Of a stretch of 64,000 nt of DNA, positions 55,800-64,000 are shown piece by piece; the stretch's first letter is position 1; each line of letters opens with the position of its first letter. The position numbers and the translations under genes are program-made. The stretch covers positions 21,071 to 85,070 of the forward strand of contig JAPTWT010000281.1 in the NCBI GenBank assembly GCA_028064935.1, given 5' to 3'. This DNA is from Gammaproteobacteria bacterium. Its GTDB lineage: Bacteria > Pseudomonadota > Gammaproteobacteria > Acidiferrobacterales > Acidiferrobacteraceae. The notes under the pieces are model-generated. The model was not told the DNA's origin and did no database searches. It saw only the letters and a program-made list of their open reading frames with translations.

Positions 55800-56375
55800 T
55801 CAGGGCTTGGACTTGGCGACCACCACCAGGGCCGGCCTCAAAAGCCTGTCGTTCAATAAAAACCCTTTTTGCACGACCTCCACGACGTGATTGGCCGGCA
55901 CATCCTCGCTCTCGACCATAGACATGGCCTGATGCTGATCCGGATTGAATCGCGCCCCGGCGGGGTCGATCACCGTGATCGCAAACTTCTCGAGTACCGA
56001 ATCCATCAGCTGCAAGGTCAGATCCACGCCGGCAAAGAGCGCCTCCAGGGCCTGGCCGGCGGTATCGCGATCCACGGCGCGGGCGCGCTCGAGGCTGTCG
56101 CGCACCGGCAAGAGCTCGGTCGCGAAGCGCTCCAGGGCGAACTTGCGCGCGGTCGCGGCGTCCTGCTCGGCGCGCCGCCTGGTGTTCTCGGCCTCCGCGG
56201 CGACCCGCAAAAGCCGTTCGCGGTTCTCGGCAATCTCGGCGCGCGCCCTCTCAAGCTCGGCTGCCAGTGTCGCCGGATCTTCGGCCGTGGGCGCCGCTTG
56301 CGGCTCCTCGCGCGCCGGTGTCTTTGTCTCCGCCCCGGACTCCGTGTCGCCCGTCATTGTGTCGTTGTGCGCCAT
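55800..56375 (-). CDS. grpE: Nucleotide exchange factor GrpE
   Basis: Promotes ADP release from DnaK. The 191-aa protein has an acidic, disordered N-terminus, a long helix (about 40-100, with ENRERLLRVAAEAENTRRRA) and the C-terminal beta domain with FNPDQHQAMSMVESEDVPAN and VVEVVQKGFLLNDRLLRPA. I prefer ATG 56375, six bases after GGAG; an ATG five codons earlier (56390) is possible. Confidence 0.96.
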   Translation of the reverse strand: MAHNDTMTGDTESGAETKTPAREEPQAAPTAEDPATLAAELERARAEIAENRERLLRVAAEAENTRRRAEQDAATARKFALERFATELLPVRDSLERARAVDRDTAGQALEALFAGVDLTLQLMDSVLEKFAITVIDPAGARFNPDQHQAMSMVESEDVPANHVVEVVQKGFLLNDRLLRPALVVVAKSKP

Positions 56376-56441
56376 CACTTGCTCCGTCATGAATTCACCA
56401 GCGGCATGTGGGGATCGCCCCGCGGCAAATCAAGCGCGCCT

Positions 56442-57485
56442 CTAACCCGGGAGGCCGTGACTCAAGGCCCCGCTTAACAGGCGCGCGGTGACATCGACCA
56501 CCGCGATCACGCGGTCATAGGACATGCGCGTCGGCCCGACCACCCCCACAGTCCCGACAATCTGGCCATCGACCTCATAGGGCGCGGTCACGACGCTGCA
56601 CGACTCCAGGGCCTCGTAACCGGATTCCGCGCCAATGAAGATCTGCACCCCCTGCGAGACCATGCTCTGTTCGAGCAGGTGCAGGAGATCCTGCTTGGCG
56701 GTGAACGCCTCGAACAAACGACGCAGCTTCTCGGTATTGCTGAGCTCGGGAAAGGCCAACAGATTGGACTCACCGCTCACAAAAAGCGGCGCCTCGCTCA
56801 TTGCCTCCCCGGCAAAAACCTGATGGGCCATCTCCACCGCCGAGCGCAGAATCTGTTGCATGTCCTCGCTGTCGCGCCGCAAGGCCTCCATCAGGCTGCG
56901 CCGGACCTCATCGAGGGACAGGCCGGCGTAGGCGCCGTTGAAGACATTGGCGGCTTGTTGCAGTTCCGAGGCCGAATACGACCGCTTGGGGTGTATGACC
57001 CTGTTTAGGACCTGGCCATCCTGCGTCACCAGGATGACGAGCACCCGGGTCGGCGACAGCGCCAGGAAATCGAGCTGCAGAAAACCGACATCGGCGCGCC
57101 GCGGGACACGCACGATCCCGGCAAGCTTGGTGACCTGCGAAAGCAGGCCGGACATCGACTCGATGAGCTGCTGCGGATCCTGATCCGCCAGGAACCGGTC
57201 CTCGATCGAGGCCATGTCCAGGGTCTTCGGCAGCTTGACCGCAAGTAGGGTGTTCACGAAGAAGCGATAACCGCGCTCGGTCGGTACGCGCCCGGCCGAG
57301 GTATGGGGCGAACGGATGAGTCCGAGCTCCTCGAGGTCGGACATGATGTTGCGCACGGTGGCCGGGCTGAACTCCAGCCCGGCCTGCTTCACCAATGTCC
57401 GGGAGCCGACGGGCTGACCTTCGGCTATATACTGTTCGATAAGCGCCTTGAGGAGCCGTTCGGCACGAGGCGTTAACGACACCAT
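56442..57485 (-). CDS. hrcA: Heat-inducible transcription repressor HrcA
   Basis: Represses heat-shock genes by binding CIRCE, with its folding helped by GroEL. The 347-aa protein has an N-terminal winged helix (FSPATVRNIMSDLEELGLI), then SPHTSAGRVPTERGYRFFV, a GAF-like core and the C-terminal VGVVGPTRMSYDRVIAVVD. ATG at 57485 follows GGAGGGG. The CIRCE operator lies 16-42 bp upstream, indicating autoregulation. Confidence 0.97.
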   Translation of the reverse strand: MVSLTPRAERLLKALIEQYIAEGQPVGSRTLVKQAGLEFSPATVRNIMSDLEELGLIRSPHTSAGRVPTERGYRFFVNTLLAVKLPKTLDMASIEDRFLADQDPQQLIESMSGLLSQVTKLAGIVRVPRRADVGFLQLDFLALSPTRVLVILVTQDGQVLNRVIHPKRSYSASELQQAANVFNGAYAGLSLDEVRRSLMEALRRDSEDMQQILRSAVEMAHQVFAGEAMSEAPLFVSGESNLLAFPELSNTEKLRRLFEAFTAKQDLLHLLEQSMVSQGVQIFIGAESGYEALESCSVVTAPYEVDGQIVGTVGVVGPTRMSYDRVIAVVDVTARLLSGALSHGLPG

Positions 57486-57500
57486 AAGCTACCCCTCCTC

Positions 57501-57527
57501 TTAGCACTCCGACTTTCCGAGTGCCAG
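57501..57527. promoter_or_regulatory. CIRCE operator
   Basis: TTAGCACTC (57501-57509), a nine-base spacer and GAGTGCCAG (57519-57527). The left arm is perfect; the right arm differs from GAGTGCTAA at two outer positions. It lies between the hrcA promoter and start codon. Confidence 0.9.
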
Positions 57528-57531
57528 GGGC

Positions 57532-57560
57532 ACGCTACCAATAGCCGTCCTGGGTGTCAA
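57532..57560 (-). promoter_or_regulatory. Predicted vegetative promoter of hrcA
   Basis: On the minus strand a consensus TTGACA (57560-57555) and TAGCGT (57537-57532) are 17 bp apart. CIRCE starts five bases downstream, so HrcA would cover the transcription start. The -10 box matches only three positions. Confidence 0.55.
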
Positions 57561-57646
57561 CAGACGGATGCACGGCGGTTGCAGAGCGCCCCTCTCTGGC
57601 CGCCCAAAGGGACCCATGCTAGTGTTGTGACCATGAGGGATTGGCG

Positions 57647-58516
57647 ATGAAGGCGGTGATGACACGCGTCGGTTTGTTCGGTAAATACGGTGACCGGGGC
57701 GGACGCGAACTGCTGCAACGCCTCTATGCGCTCCTGGAGGCCCGGGCGCTGGAGATCACCGTCGAGGAGGATACCGCCGCCGCCCTCGATCTCGCGGGCG
57801 TGACCACCTGCCCGCTGGACCGCATCGGCGAGACGATCGATCTTGCCATCGTGCTCGGCGGCGATGGCACGCTGCTCGGTGTCGCACGCACGCTCGCACC
57901 GCATCACGTCCCGCTGATAGGCGTCAATGCCGGGCGCCTGGGTTTTCTTGCCGACGTATCCACCGACAACATCGGCATGATCAACCACATCCTAGACGGC
58001 CACTATCAGGCCGAGGAACGCTTTCTGCTGGCCGCGACCATCGTCCGCGACGGGCAGACGCTCGTGGAGCGCCTGGCACTGAACGACGCGGTGGTGAACA
58101 AGGGCGAGCTTGCCCGCCTTATCGAGTTCGAGACCTATGTCGACGGCCAGCTCGTGAGCGGCTCGCGCGCCGACGGTGTGATCATCGCCACCCCGACCGG
58201 CTCCACGGCCTACGCCATGTCCGCGGGCGGGCCCATCCTGCATCCGACACTGGCGGCCATCGTGCTCGTGCCGATCTGTCCGCAGACCTTGAGCAACCGG
58301 CCGATCGTGGTGCATAGCGGCTGCCATATCGAGATCGTGCTCGTGAGCGATCAGAGCGCCCACGTGACCTTCGACGGGCAATCGAACTTCGGTCTCAGGA
58401 ACGGCGACCGCCTTGGCGTCTGCCGCTCCGAGACCCCCCTTATCCTGCTGCACCCGGAAGGTCGCAACCACTACGAGGTCTTGCGCCAGAAACTGCATTG
58501 GGGCCGAAGGGTGTGA
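57647..58516 (+). CDS. nadK: NAD kinase
   Basis: Phosphorylates NAD to NADP. The 289-aa protein has LGGDGTLLG (GGDG, residues 71-74), GVNAGRLGFLADV, the NE/D-type loop LALNDAVVNKG, and TPTGSTAYAMSAGGPI. ATG at 57647 is six bases after GAGGGA; a TTG two codons upstream is also open. It is divergent from hrcA and shares one base with recN. Confidence 0.96.
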   Translation: MKAVMTRVGLFGKYGDRGGRELLQRLYALLEARALEITVEEDTAAALDLAGVTTCPLDRIGETIDLAIVLGGDGTLLGVARTLAPHHVPLIGVNAGRLGFLADVSTDNIGMINHILDGHYQAEERFLLAATIVRDGQTLVERLALNDAVVNKGELARLIEFETYVDGQLVSGSRADGVIIATPTGSTAYAMSAGGPILHPTLAAIVLVPICPQTLSNRPIVVHSGCHIEIVLVSDQSAHVTFDGQSNFGLRNGDRLGVCRSETPLILLHPEGRNHYEVLRQKLHWGRRV

Positions 58517-60168
58517 TGCTCTCCGAGCTTCTGATCCGATCGTTCGTGGTCATAGACGAGCTACGCATACCGCTCGGACCCGGGCTGTCGGTCGTGACCG
58601 GCGAAACGGGCGCCGGCAAGTCCCTGCTCGTGGATGCCCTGGGGCTCGTACTCGGCTCGCGCGCGGACGCCGGGGTCATAAGGCCCGGGGCCGAGACCGC
58701 CGAGGTCATCGCCACTTTTGATCTCACGCCGGAAAGCCCGGCGCGCGCATGGCTCGCCGAGCGCGACCTCACGGCCGATGCCGATCAGTGCATCGTACGC
58801 CGGGTCGTCGCGCCAGACCGGTCGCGCGCCTTCATCAACGCCACCCCCGTCCCCCTGCAGCTGCTGCGCGAACTGGGCGAGCGCCTGCTCGATCTTCACG
58901 GACAACACGAACATCAGGCGCTCATGCGCCGGGACGTGCAACGCGGCCTCCTCGATGCCTATGCCGGCGCCGGGCCCGAGGCCCAGGCGCTCTCAAGCGC
59001 GGTGACCGCGATGGCGGCCTCGCGCGCCCGCCATCGCGCCTTGCAGGAGGCGGCCGAACAGCGCGCCGCGCGGGCGTCGCTCGTACGGTACCAGCTCGAC
59101 GAACTCGACGGTCTGCGTCCGCAAGCTGGTGAATGGCAGGACCTGAATACCACGGAGCGCCGCCTAGCCCATGCCCAGGAACTCATGTCGGGCATCAGCG
59201 GCCTGGTCGCGCTCTTAAGCGAGGGGGACGACGCCCTGTCCTCGGCGCTTGAAAAGGCCATGAGCACCCTTCGGCAACTCGTACGTCACGAACCGCGGCT
59301 CGCCGAGGTCGAGGGCCTGCTGGCAAGCGCCGGGGTCGAGATCAGCGAAGCCGCGATCGCCCTGAATCGTATCGCCGGCGATCTCGAAAGCGAGCCCCTC
59401 GATCTCCCGGCGCTCGAGTCCCGGGTGGCCCGCTGGCATGATCTGGCGCGCAAACATCGCGTCCCTCCGGAGGAATTGCCGGAACTTTGGGGGCAGCTCG
59501 TCGCGGAGCATGAATCGCTGCAGGGTGATGGGGGGACGATTGCAGAACTCGCCCGGGAGATCGCCGAACGTGAACACGAGGCCGCGGGCCTGGCGAGGGC
59601 CTTAAGCGCCAAACGCGCTGCGGCCTCGCCGGCACTCGCGCAGGCGGTCACAGAAGAGATGGGGCGCCTGGGGCTTGGGTCGGCGCGCCTGCAGGCGGCC
59701 CTGACGCCGGAAGAGCTGTCAGTCAACGGCTGCGAGGCCGTCGAGTTCCTGGTAAGCCCGGCCTCCGATGCGCCCTTCAAGCCGCTCGCCAAGATTGCCT
59801 CGGGCGGCGAACTCTCGCGCATCAGTCTCGCCCTGCAGGTGGTCCTGGCCGACGTATGCGCGGGCCCGACGCTGATATTCGATGAGGTCGACGTCGGCAT
59901 CGGCGGCGCCGTCGCCGAGATCGTGGGCCTGAGACTCCACGAGCTCGCAAAGACCCGTCAGGTGCTGTGCATCACCCACCTCCCGCAGGTGGCCGCGCAG
60001 GGCGACACCCACCTGCTCGTCGAAAAGGGCCAGGCCGGGGGGCGGACCATAAGCTCGGTCGAAGTCCTGACACAGGCACGGCGCATCGAGGAGATCGCGC
60101 GCATGCTGGGGGGGATCGCCGTGAGCGCCCGCACCCGCGCCCTGGCGCGAGACATGCTCCGTGGATAA
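58516..60168 (+). CDS. recN: DNA repair protein RecN
   Basis: SMC-like protein for double-strand break repair. The 550-aa protein has Walker A GETGAGKS (29-36), the LLDLHGQHEHQAL segment, a long coiled-coil middle part, the signature LAKIASGGELSRISLALQV and Walker B TLIFDEVDVGIGG. ATG overlaps the nadK stop (TGATG) with GAAGG five bases before. Confidence 0.96.
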   Translation: MLSELLIRSFVVIDELRIPLGPGLSVVTGETGAGKSLLVDALGLVLGSRADAGVIRPGAETAEVIATFDLTPESPARAWLAERDLTADADQCIVRRVVAPDRSRAFINATPVPLQLLRELGERLLDLHGQHEHQALMRRDVQRGLLDAYAGAGPEAQALSSAVTAMAASRARHRALQEAAEQRAARASLVRYQLDELDGLRPQAGEWQDLNTTERRLAHAQELMSGISGLVALLSEGDDALSSALEKAMSTLRQLVRHEPRLAEVEGLLASAGVEISEAAIALNRIAGDLESEPLDLPALESRVARWHDLARKHRVPPEELPELWGQLVAEHESLQGDGGTIAELAREIAEREHEAAGLARALSAKRAAASPALAQAVTEEMGRLGLGSARLQAALTPEELSVNGCEAVEFLVSPASDAPFKPLAKIASGGELSRISLALQVVLADVCAGPTLIFDEVDVGIGGAVAEIVGLRLHELAKTRQVLCITHLPQVAAQGDTHLLVEKGQAGGRTISSVEVLTQARRIEEIARMLGGIAVSARTRALARDMLRG

Positions 60169-60646
60169 GGGGATGGCAGCCCCCAAGGTGCGGCCGGCGC
60201 GCATCGCCGATGTCCCGCTCATCCATCACTTCCTTGAGCTTTATGCGACCAAGGGCAACCTGCTGCCACGCACCATGAATGAGATCTACCGCCATCTGCG
60301 CGATTTTTTTGTGATCGAGGTCGATGAGCGGGTGGCGGCGATCGGGGCACTCGAGATTTTTACGGAGGACCTGGGCGAAGTCCGGAGCCTGGTCGTGGCC
60401 GAGGAATATGAGCGCCGGGGCCTCGGGCGTCTCATGGTCCAGCGCATCATCGCCGAGGCCCGGCAACTGGGCCTGCGCCGACTCATGGCCCTGACCTATG
60501 TCCCGACCTTCTTCCACAAGCTCGGTTTCGTCACCGTGGCCATGGATACGCTGCCCGAGAAGGTCTGGAACGTGTGCGTGAAATGCTATAAGTACAACCG
60601 CTGCGACGAGACCGCAGTGCTCTTGAACCTCGGTCGTCAGCCCTAG
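60161..60646 (+). CDS. GNAT N-acetyltransferase, ArgA-like short form
   Basis: A 161-aa acetyltransferase resembling the free-standing C-terminal domain of N-acetylglutamate synthase: VRPARIADVPLIHHFLELYA at the start, the acetyl-CoA loop VAEEYERRGLGRLMVQRI, and LTYVPTFFHKLGF with a Cys-containing C-terminus. It could make N-acetylglutamate for arginine synthesis or acetylate another substrate. The start is unclear: GTG 60161 overlaps recN; ATG 60173 touches AAGGGG. Its stop overlaps the fur stop by four bases. Confidence 0.8.
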   Translation: MDKGMAAPKVRPARIADVPLIHHFLELYATKGNLLPRTMNEIYRHLRDFFVIEVDERVAAIGALEIFTEDLGEVRSLVVAEEYERRGLGRLMVQRIIAEARQLGLRRLMALTYVPTFFHKLGFVTVAMDTLPEKVWNVCVKCYKYNRCDETAVLLNLGRQP

Positions 60647-61101
60647 GACGCGCCGGTCCCGGGAGTGCCCTTCTTAGAACACTTGCCTTCGCGCTTCATG
60701 CCAAGGCAGGTGCCGTACATATAAAGGGAGTGACTGTCAACGTGGAAACCGAGGGCCTCGGCCACGCGCCGCTGGCGCTCCTCGATGGCCGGATCGTAGA
60801 ACTCGAAGACCTCGCCGCATTCCACGCATACGACGTGGTCATGATGACCGCCCTGATTGATCTCAAAGACTGAGCGTCCGCCCTCGAAGTTGTGACGAAT
60901 GACGAGCCCCGCGCTCTCGAACTGGGTCAAGACCCGGTAGACGGTCGCCAGACCCACCTCTTCACCCATGTCCAACAACGCCTTATAGACATCCTCCGCC
61001 GTCATGTGTCGGGCCCGCGGCTCCTCCAGGATGCCGAGGATCTTGAGGCGCGGTAGCGTCGCCTTGAGACCGGCCTTCTTGAGATCGGTGCTGTCGCTCA
61101 T
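60643..61101 (-). CDS. fur: Ferric uptake regulator
   Basis: Iron-sensing repressor of 152 aa. It has the DNA-binding half (KKAGLKATLPRLKILGIL, VGLATVYRVLTQFESAG), the metal residues HHDH (86-89) and the zinc cysteines Cys92 and Cys95; further cysteines are at 132 and 141. ATG 61101 is eight bases from GGGA; an ATG three codons earlier has no room for a ribosome-binding site. It is divergent from bamE. It could regulate the TonB receptor elsewhere in the window. Confidence 0.96.
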   Translation of the reverse strand: MSDSTDLKKAGLKATLPRLKILGILEEPRARHMTAEDVYKALLDMGEEVGLATVYRVLTQFESAGLVIRHNFEGGRSVFEINQGGHHDHVVCVECGEVFEFYDPAIEERQRRVAEALGFHVDSHSLYMYGTCLGMKREGKCSKKGTPGTGAS

Positions 61102-61154
61102 GATGTTCATCCCGCGCTTTTGCCTTGACGAGGTCGATAGTGTACTTTGTCACC

Positions 61155-61182
61155 TTCGACTCACGAAAAGCCAGTGTAAACT
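61155..61182 (+). promoter_or_regulatory. Possible promoter of bamE
   Basis: TTCGAC (61155-61160) and TAAACT (61177-61182), 16 bp apart, with TG just before the -10 box. It would place transcription start within about 10 bp of the bamE ATG, giving a very short leader. Confidence 0.35.
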
Positions 61183-61194
61183 AGAACGATTCCC

Positions 61195-61542
61195 ATGCAA
61201 AAACCGAATGTGCTCTTTCTTGTGTTGGCTTCGCTGGCACTGAGCGGTTGCCATTTGCTCTATCGCCCGACAGTCCAGCAGGGCAACGTCATCACCGCGC
61301 GGATGATCGCCCGGCTGCGCCTTGGGATGACCAAGAACGAGGTGGTTTATGACCTCGGGGCGCCGGCGATTCACGACCCGTTCCATCCGAATCGCTGGGA
61401 CTATTACTACTCCCTGAAACGCAACTATAAGCCGCTCATAGCCGAGCACTTCACCTTGTACTTCAAGAAGGGGAGGCTTGCGCGCATCGTCGGGGTGCCG
61501 CGCCCGACCCCGCGTCACATTTACGGGACATCCGACTCTTGA
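61195..61542 (+). CDS. bamE: Outer-membrane protein assembly factor BamE
   Basis: A 115-aa lipoprotein of the BAM complex (SmpA/OmlA family). The lipobox LSGC gives lipidated Cys19. Conserved parts are TARMIARLRLGMTKNEVVYDLG and PNRWDYYYSLKR, then a strand FTLYFKKGRLARI. ATG at 61195 has no obvious Shine-Dalgarno sequence. The last 80 bases overlap the convergent RnfH-like gene. Confidence 0.94.
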   Translation: MQKPNVLFLVLASLALSGCHLLYRPTVQQGNVITARMIARLRLGMTKNEVVYDLGAPAIHDPFHPNRWDYYYSLKRNYKPLIAEHFTLYFKKGRLARIVGVPRPTPRHIYGTSDS

Positions 61543-61816
61543 CGGCGGCGCGCCGGCGGCGCCCCTCCTTCGGGTCCTCGGGTAACGGTGCATAGATCTC
61601 GACGCGATCGAAGGCCTTGACCGGATCGCTCAAGGCCGCAAATCGCCCGAAGATACCGACCCGGTGGGCACGGATATCGAGCCCCGGATAGTCGTCGAGG
61701 AGTCCGGACCGGCGTATGGCATCGAGGACGCTGCTTCCCGGGGGGAGACGCACCCATCGGACATCGGGTACCGGGGCCCCGTAGACGACCTCGACCGGCC
61801 ACTCAACGCGCGCCAT
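61463..61816 (-). CDS. RnfH family protein (RatB)
   Basis: A 117-aa beta-grasp (ubiquitin-like) protein of UPF0125: VEVVYGAPVPDVRWVRLPPGS, LDAIRRSGLL, VGIFGRFAALSDPVKAFDRV, EIYAPLPEDPKEGRRRRA. After the usual family end (about residue 95) there is a basic, Cys-containing tail of about 20 residues that lies antisense to bamE. ATG at 61816 follows GAGGT and overlaps ratA by 14 bases. Function unclear; the ratA-rnfH pairing is standard. Confidence 0.88.
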   Translation of the reverse strand: MARVEWPVEVVYGAPVPDVRWVRLPPGSSVLDAIRRSGLLDDYPGLDIRAHRVGIFGRFAALSDPVKAFDRVEIYAPLPEDPKEGRRRRAAVKSRMSRKCDAGSGAAPRRCAQASPS

Positions 61817-62237
61817 AGACCTCGCGCGCGCGCTTCTGGAAACTCTCGACGAGACTATTGGCGATCGTCCCGAACACCGGCCCCACGGCAAGCGCCAGCA
61901 GGCGGTTTGCGAAATCGAATTCGAGATCGAGGCTGATCCGGCTGCCCAGATCGCCCACTTGGGTAAAGCGCCATGATCCCTCGAGCCGGCTGAAAGGCCC
62001 GCGCACCAACCGGATGCCCATTTGCCCGGGCGCATGGGTGTTGCGGGTCGTGAACGTCTTGCGGATGCCTCCGAAGGCCATGTCGATCTCCGCCACCAGC
62101 CCGGAATCGTCGCGCTCCAGCACCCGCGCCCCCGCGCACCACGGCAGAAACCGTGGATAGCTCTCGACATCGGCGACCAGTTCATACATCTCTTCGGCGC
62201 TGTAGGGAACGAGCGCGCTTTTGCTAATCGTTGTCAC
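61803..62237 (-). CDS. ratA: RatA / COQ10-like START domain protein
   Basis: A 144-aa SRPBCC-fold protein: SALVPYSAEEMYELVADVESYPRFLPWC and the C-terminal FANRLLALAVGPVFGTIANSLVESF (given by parts). In Escherichia coli RatA was described as blocking ribosome subunit joining; relatives (Coq10) bind ubiquinone, which would fit the respiratory content here. GTG at 62237 overlaps the transporter stop (GTGA). Confidence 0.92.
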   Translation of the reverse strand: MTTISKSALVPYSAEEMYELVADVESYPRFLPWCAGARVLERDDSGLVAEIDMAFGGIRKTFTTRNTHAPGQMGIRLVRGPFSRLEGSWRFTQVGDLGSRISLDLEFDFANRLLALAVGPVFGTIANSLVESFQKRAREVYGAR

Positions 62238-63592
62238 AATACCAACCTAGGTGCAGTAAGGATCACGACCAGGATCGCCGCGGGTACGAGCAGGCGCAAG
62301 GCCCAGAGCCAGAGGCGAAGCCGGCCATCAAGCGCATCGCGTCGCGCGAAAAGCCCGGCCGGCGCCCAGCCCATGAGCAGACTCAAGCCCCCCGCACCCC
62401 ACGGCAGCAAGACATTCACGGCGATGATCATGACGACATCGAGCAGGCCGAGTGTCTTTAGTCGTCCAAAGAAAGTAAACGAAAAAGCCCACGACTTCAA
62501 AGAGAGCGTAAGAACCGCGCCGACTGCGAACGCCGTGAGCCCGAGCCTTAGGGCCGCCCGCCCCCGCGGTATGCCCCGCGCCATCAAAAGCTGCATGGCA
62601 GGCTCGAGCCACGCCACCCCCGAAAGCCAGGCTGCGGAGATCAGACCCAGATAACAAAGCACGATCACGAGCGCGCCGTGCGGCAGCCGCGCATCCATGA
62701 GCGGCAAGGTCTCAAAAAGGAATCCGCCGCCAGCGAGCGGACTCAGTCCTGCCGCAAAGGCCAGGGACGCAAGCGCGAAGCCGCCGAGCCAGGCGGCAAA
62801 GACCTGGGCCAACACCAGCACCAAGGCCATCCGGCCGGCCGACACCGAGCTCCTGAGGGAAACGCCATAGGCGAGCAGCGAGGCCGTGCCAAGACCAGGC
62901 CCGAAAAACGCCTGTGACAGGGCGACCAGGACCAATGTCATGCCCGATGGCGTCGCACGCGGCGCGAGCAAGGCGGGGACGCTTACGAAAAAGCTCCCCA
63001 GGGTGGCGGCAAATACCACGAGCGTGACCAACAGGGCCAATAAGCCCGGTACCAGGAGATAGGACAGGTCCTCGATGGCACGCAAGCCGCCAGCGCTCAC
63101 CAGAAACACCAGGAGCAGAAACAGGGCCTCCCACGCCAGGAGCGGCCCGGGATACGCGGCCAGGTGGGCGAACCGTGTCTCCACAAAGGCGGCCGTCGCC
63201 CCCCGAAAATCGCCGGCCAGCGCGGCATGAAGATAAGACAACATCCAGCCGGCGACCACCGCCACATAACAAAACATCAAAAACCCGCCGAGTGACGCCG
63301 CGCGTACCGCCCAGCGCCACGGCCGCCCGGGCACGGCGCGAACGATGGCGTCGGCACAGCGCCCCCCGTCACCGGCGCGGCGCCCCACGGCAAGCTCGGC
63401 CCCGAGCAGCGGCCAGGCAATCGCCAGCAAGGCCAGAGCGTACACCGCGACGAAGCTCCCGCCCCCGTAATGGGTCAAGAGATAAGGGAACTCGGAAAAG
63501 GAATCCATGCCAGCGAGCGCCCCCAGGCCCACGAGAAAAAACCGTGAGGGGGACGACCATGACGCGGCAGCGTTGTCGGGCGAGCGGGACAT
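62234..63592 (-). CDS. Sodium:neurotransmitter symporter family transporter
   Basis: A 452-aa membrane protein of the NSS/SNF family (LeuT fold) with about 11-12 transmembrane helices: the N-terminal [22 protein letters not shown] replaces the usual GNxWRFPY, so the ion-binding loop is divergent; [20 protein letters not shown] is the helix 6-7 region. Likely an amino-acid/Na+ symporter, substrate unknown. ATG at 63592 is chosen although its Shine-Dalgarno is weak; the open frame reaches 63718. It is coupled to ratA and divergent from smpB. Confidence 0.85.
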   Translation of the reverse strand: MSRSPDNAAASWSSPSRFFLVGLGALAGMDSFSEFPYLLTHYGGGSFVAVYALALLAIAWPLLGAELAVGRRAGDGGRCADAIVRAVPGRPWRWAVRAASLGGFLMFCYVAVVAGWMLSYLHAALAGDFRGATAAFVETRFAHLAAYPGPLLAWEALFLLLVFLVSAGGLRAIEDLSYLLVPGLLALLVTLVVFAATLGSFFVSVPALLAPRATPSGMTLVLVALSQAFFGPGLGTASLLAYGVSLRSSVSAGRMALVLVLAQVFAAWLGGFALASLAFAAGLSPLAGGGFLFETLPLMDARLPHGALVIVLCYLGLISAAWLSGVAWLEPAMQLLMARGIPRGRAALRLGLTAFAVGAVLTLSLKSWAFSFTFFGRLKTLGLLDVVMIIAVNVLLPWGAGGLSLLMGWAPAGLFARRDALDGRLRLWLWALRLLVPAAILVVILTAPRLVL

Positions 63593-63671
63593 AACCCGGC
63601 ACTCTAAACGAATCGGCGCCATGACGAATAGGCCTTGCGCGGCCAGCCATCCTTGGGCACCATGCCCGACC

Positions 63672-64000
63672 ATGGCCCGCCGCAAGGACACCGAACCCCG
63701 TATCATCGCCCAGAACAAGAAGGCCTGGCACGATTACTTCATCGAACAGCGATTCGAGGCCGGGCTCGTGTTGCAGGGTTGGGAGGCCAAGAGTCTTCGT
63801 GATGGGCGCGCGCAGCTAAAGGAAAGCTATGTCATCGTCCAGAACGGCGAGATCTTCCTGTTCGGGGCCCACTTCTCGCCATTGAAGACAACCTCGACCC
63901 ATATCAAGGCCGACCCCACGAGGACACGCAAGCTTCTGTTGCATAAGCTCGAGATCAGCCGTCTCGTGGGGGCCGTCGAGCGCCGCGGCTACACGCTCGT
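63672..64000 (+). CDS. smpB: SsrA-binding protein SmpB, partial
   Basis: Binds tmRNA for rescue of stalled ribosomes. The first 109 codons are present: [68 protein letters not shown]. The gene runs off the right edge. The upstream ribosome-binding site is weak. It is divergent from the transporter gene. Confidence 0.95.
   Translation, partial: MARRKDTEPRIIAQNKKAWHDYFIEQRFEAGLVLQGWEAKSLRDGRAQLKESYVIVQNGEIFLFGAHFSPLKTTSTHIKADPTRTRKLLLHKLEISRLVGAVERRGYTL

Overview
This window looks like chromosomal core from a high-GC gammaproteobacterium. The inference rests on gene order: mtnA-mtaD-ubiG-gph; rimP-nusA-infB-rbfA-truB-rpsO-pnp; secG-tRNA-Leu-nuoA-N; hrcA-grpE-dnaK-dnaJ-dapB-carAB-greA-rlmE-ftsH-folP-glmM-tpiA; smpB-ratA-rnfH-bamE-fur-recN. 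A Tat-exported HiPIP, a cytochrome b561/cytochrome c' pair and two exported DsrE-like proteins suggest a chemolithotrophic or sulfur/iron-oxidising lineage of the Ectothiorhodospiraceae/Acidiferrobacter kind. That placement is inferred from content, not proven.

Layout. 1-3.9 kb: methionine salvage (mtnA partial, mtaD) with ubiG and gph, preceded by about 590 bp with no assignable gene. 3.8-5.6 kb: queD and a CbbY-like phosphatase facing dksA. 5.7-9.4 kb: DedA protein, acetyl-CoA synthetase and a YheT-type hydrolase, closed by a perfect hairpin. 9.4-11.1 kb: exported DsrE-like protein and a winged-helix methyltransferase. 11.2-19.4 kb: the rimP to pnp translation and RNA-decay cluster on the minus strand, with a rimP leader hairpin and an internal rpsO promoter, divergent from an initiator tRNA. 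19.8-25 kb: the most accessory-like stretch (EEP hydrolase, HiPIP, TonB-dependent receptor, cytochrome b561, cytochrome c'). 25.2-39.4 kb: a complete 14-gene complex I operon (nuoA-N) with a recognisable promoter. 39.5-51 kb: tRNA-Leu(GAG), secG, tpiA, glmM, folP, ftsH, rlmE, a DUF4149-like membrane protein, greA, carB, carA. 51-57.5 kb: dapB, a second DsrE-like protein, dnaJ, dnaK, grpE, hrcA. 57.6-64 kb: nadK, recN, a short acetyltransferase, fur, bamE, rnfH-like, ratA, an NSS-type transporter and the start of smpB.

Regulation visible in the DNA. A sigma-32-type promoter fits directly between grpE and dnaK, a CIRCE operator lies over the hrcA promoter, and a strong hairpin terminator sits between dnaK and dnaJ. 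Several operon genes start at TTG or GTG and overlap the previous stop codon by 1-4 bases, which implies translational coupling.

I found no CRISPR array, prophage, intact insertion sequence or defence island. Most of the window is conserved housekeeping DNA. The points worth a second look are the unassigned 0.6 kb at the left, the U1:U72 initiator tRNA, the layered heat-shock control and the paired exported DsrE-like proteins.
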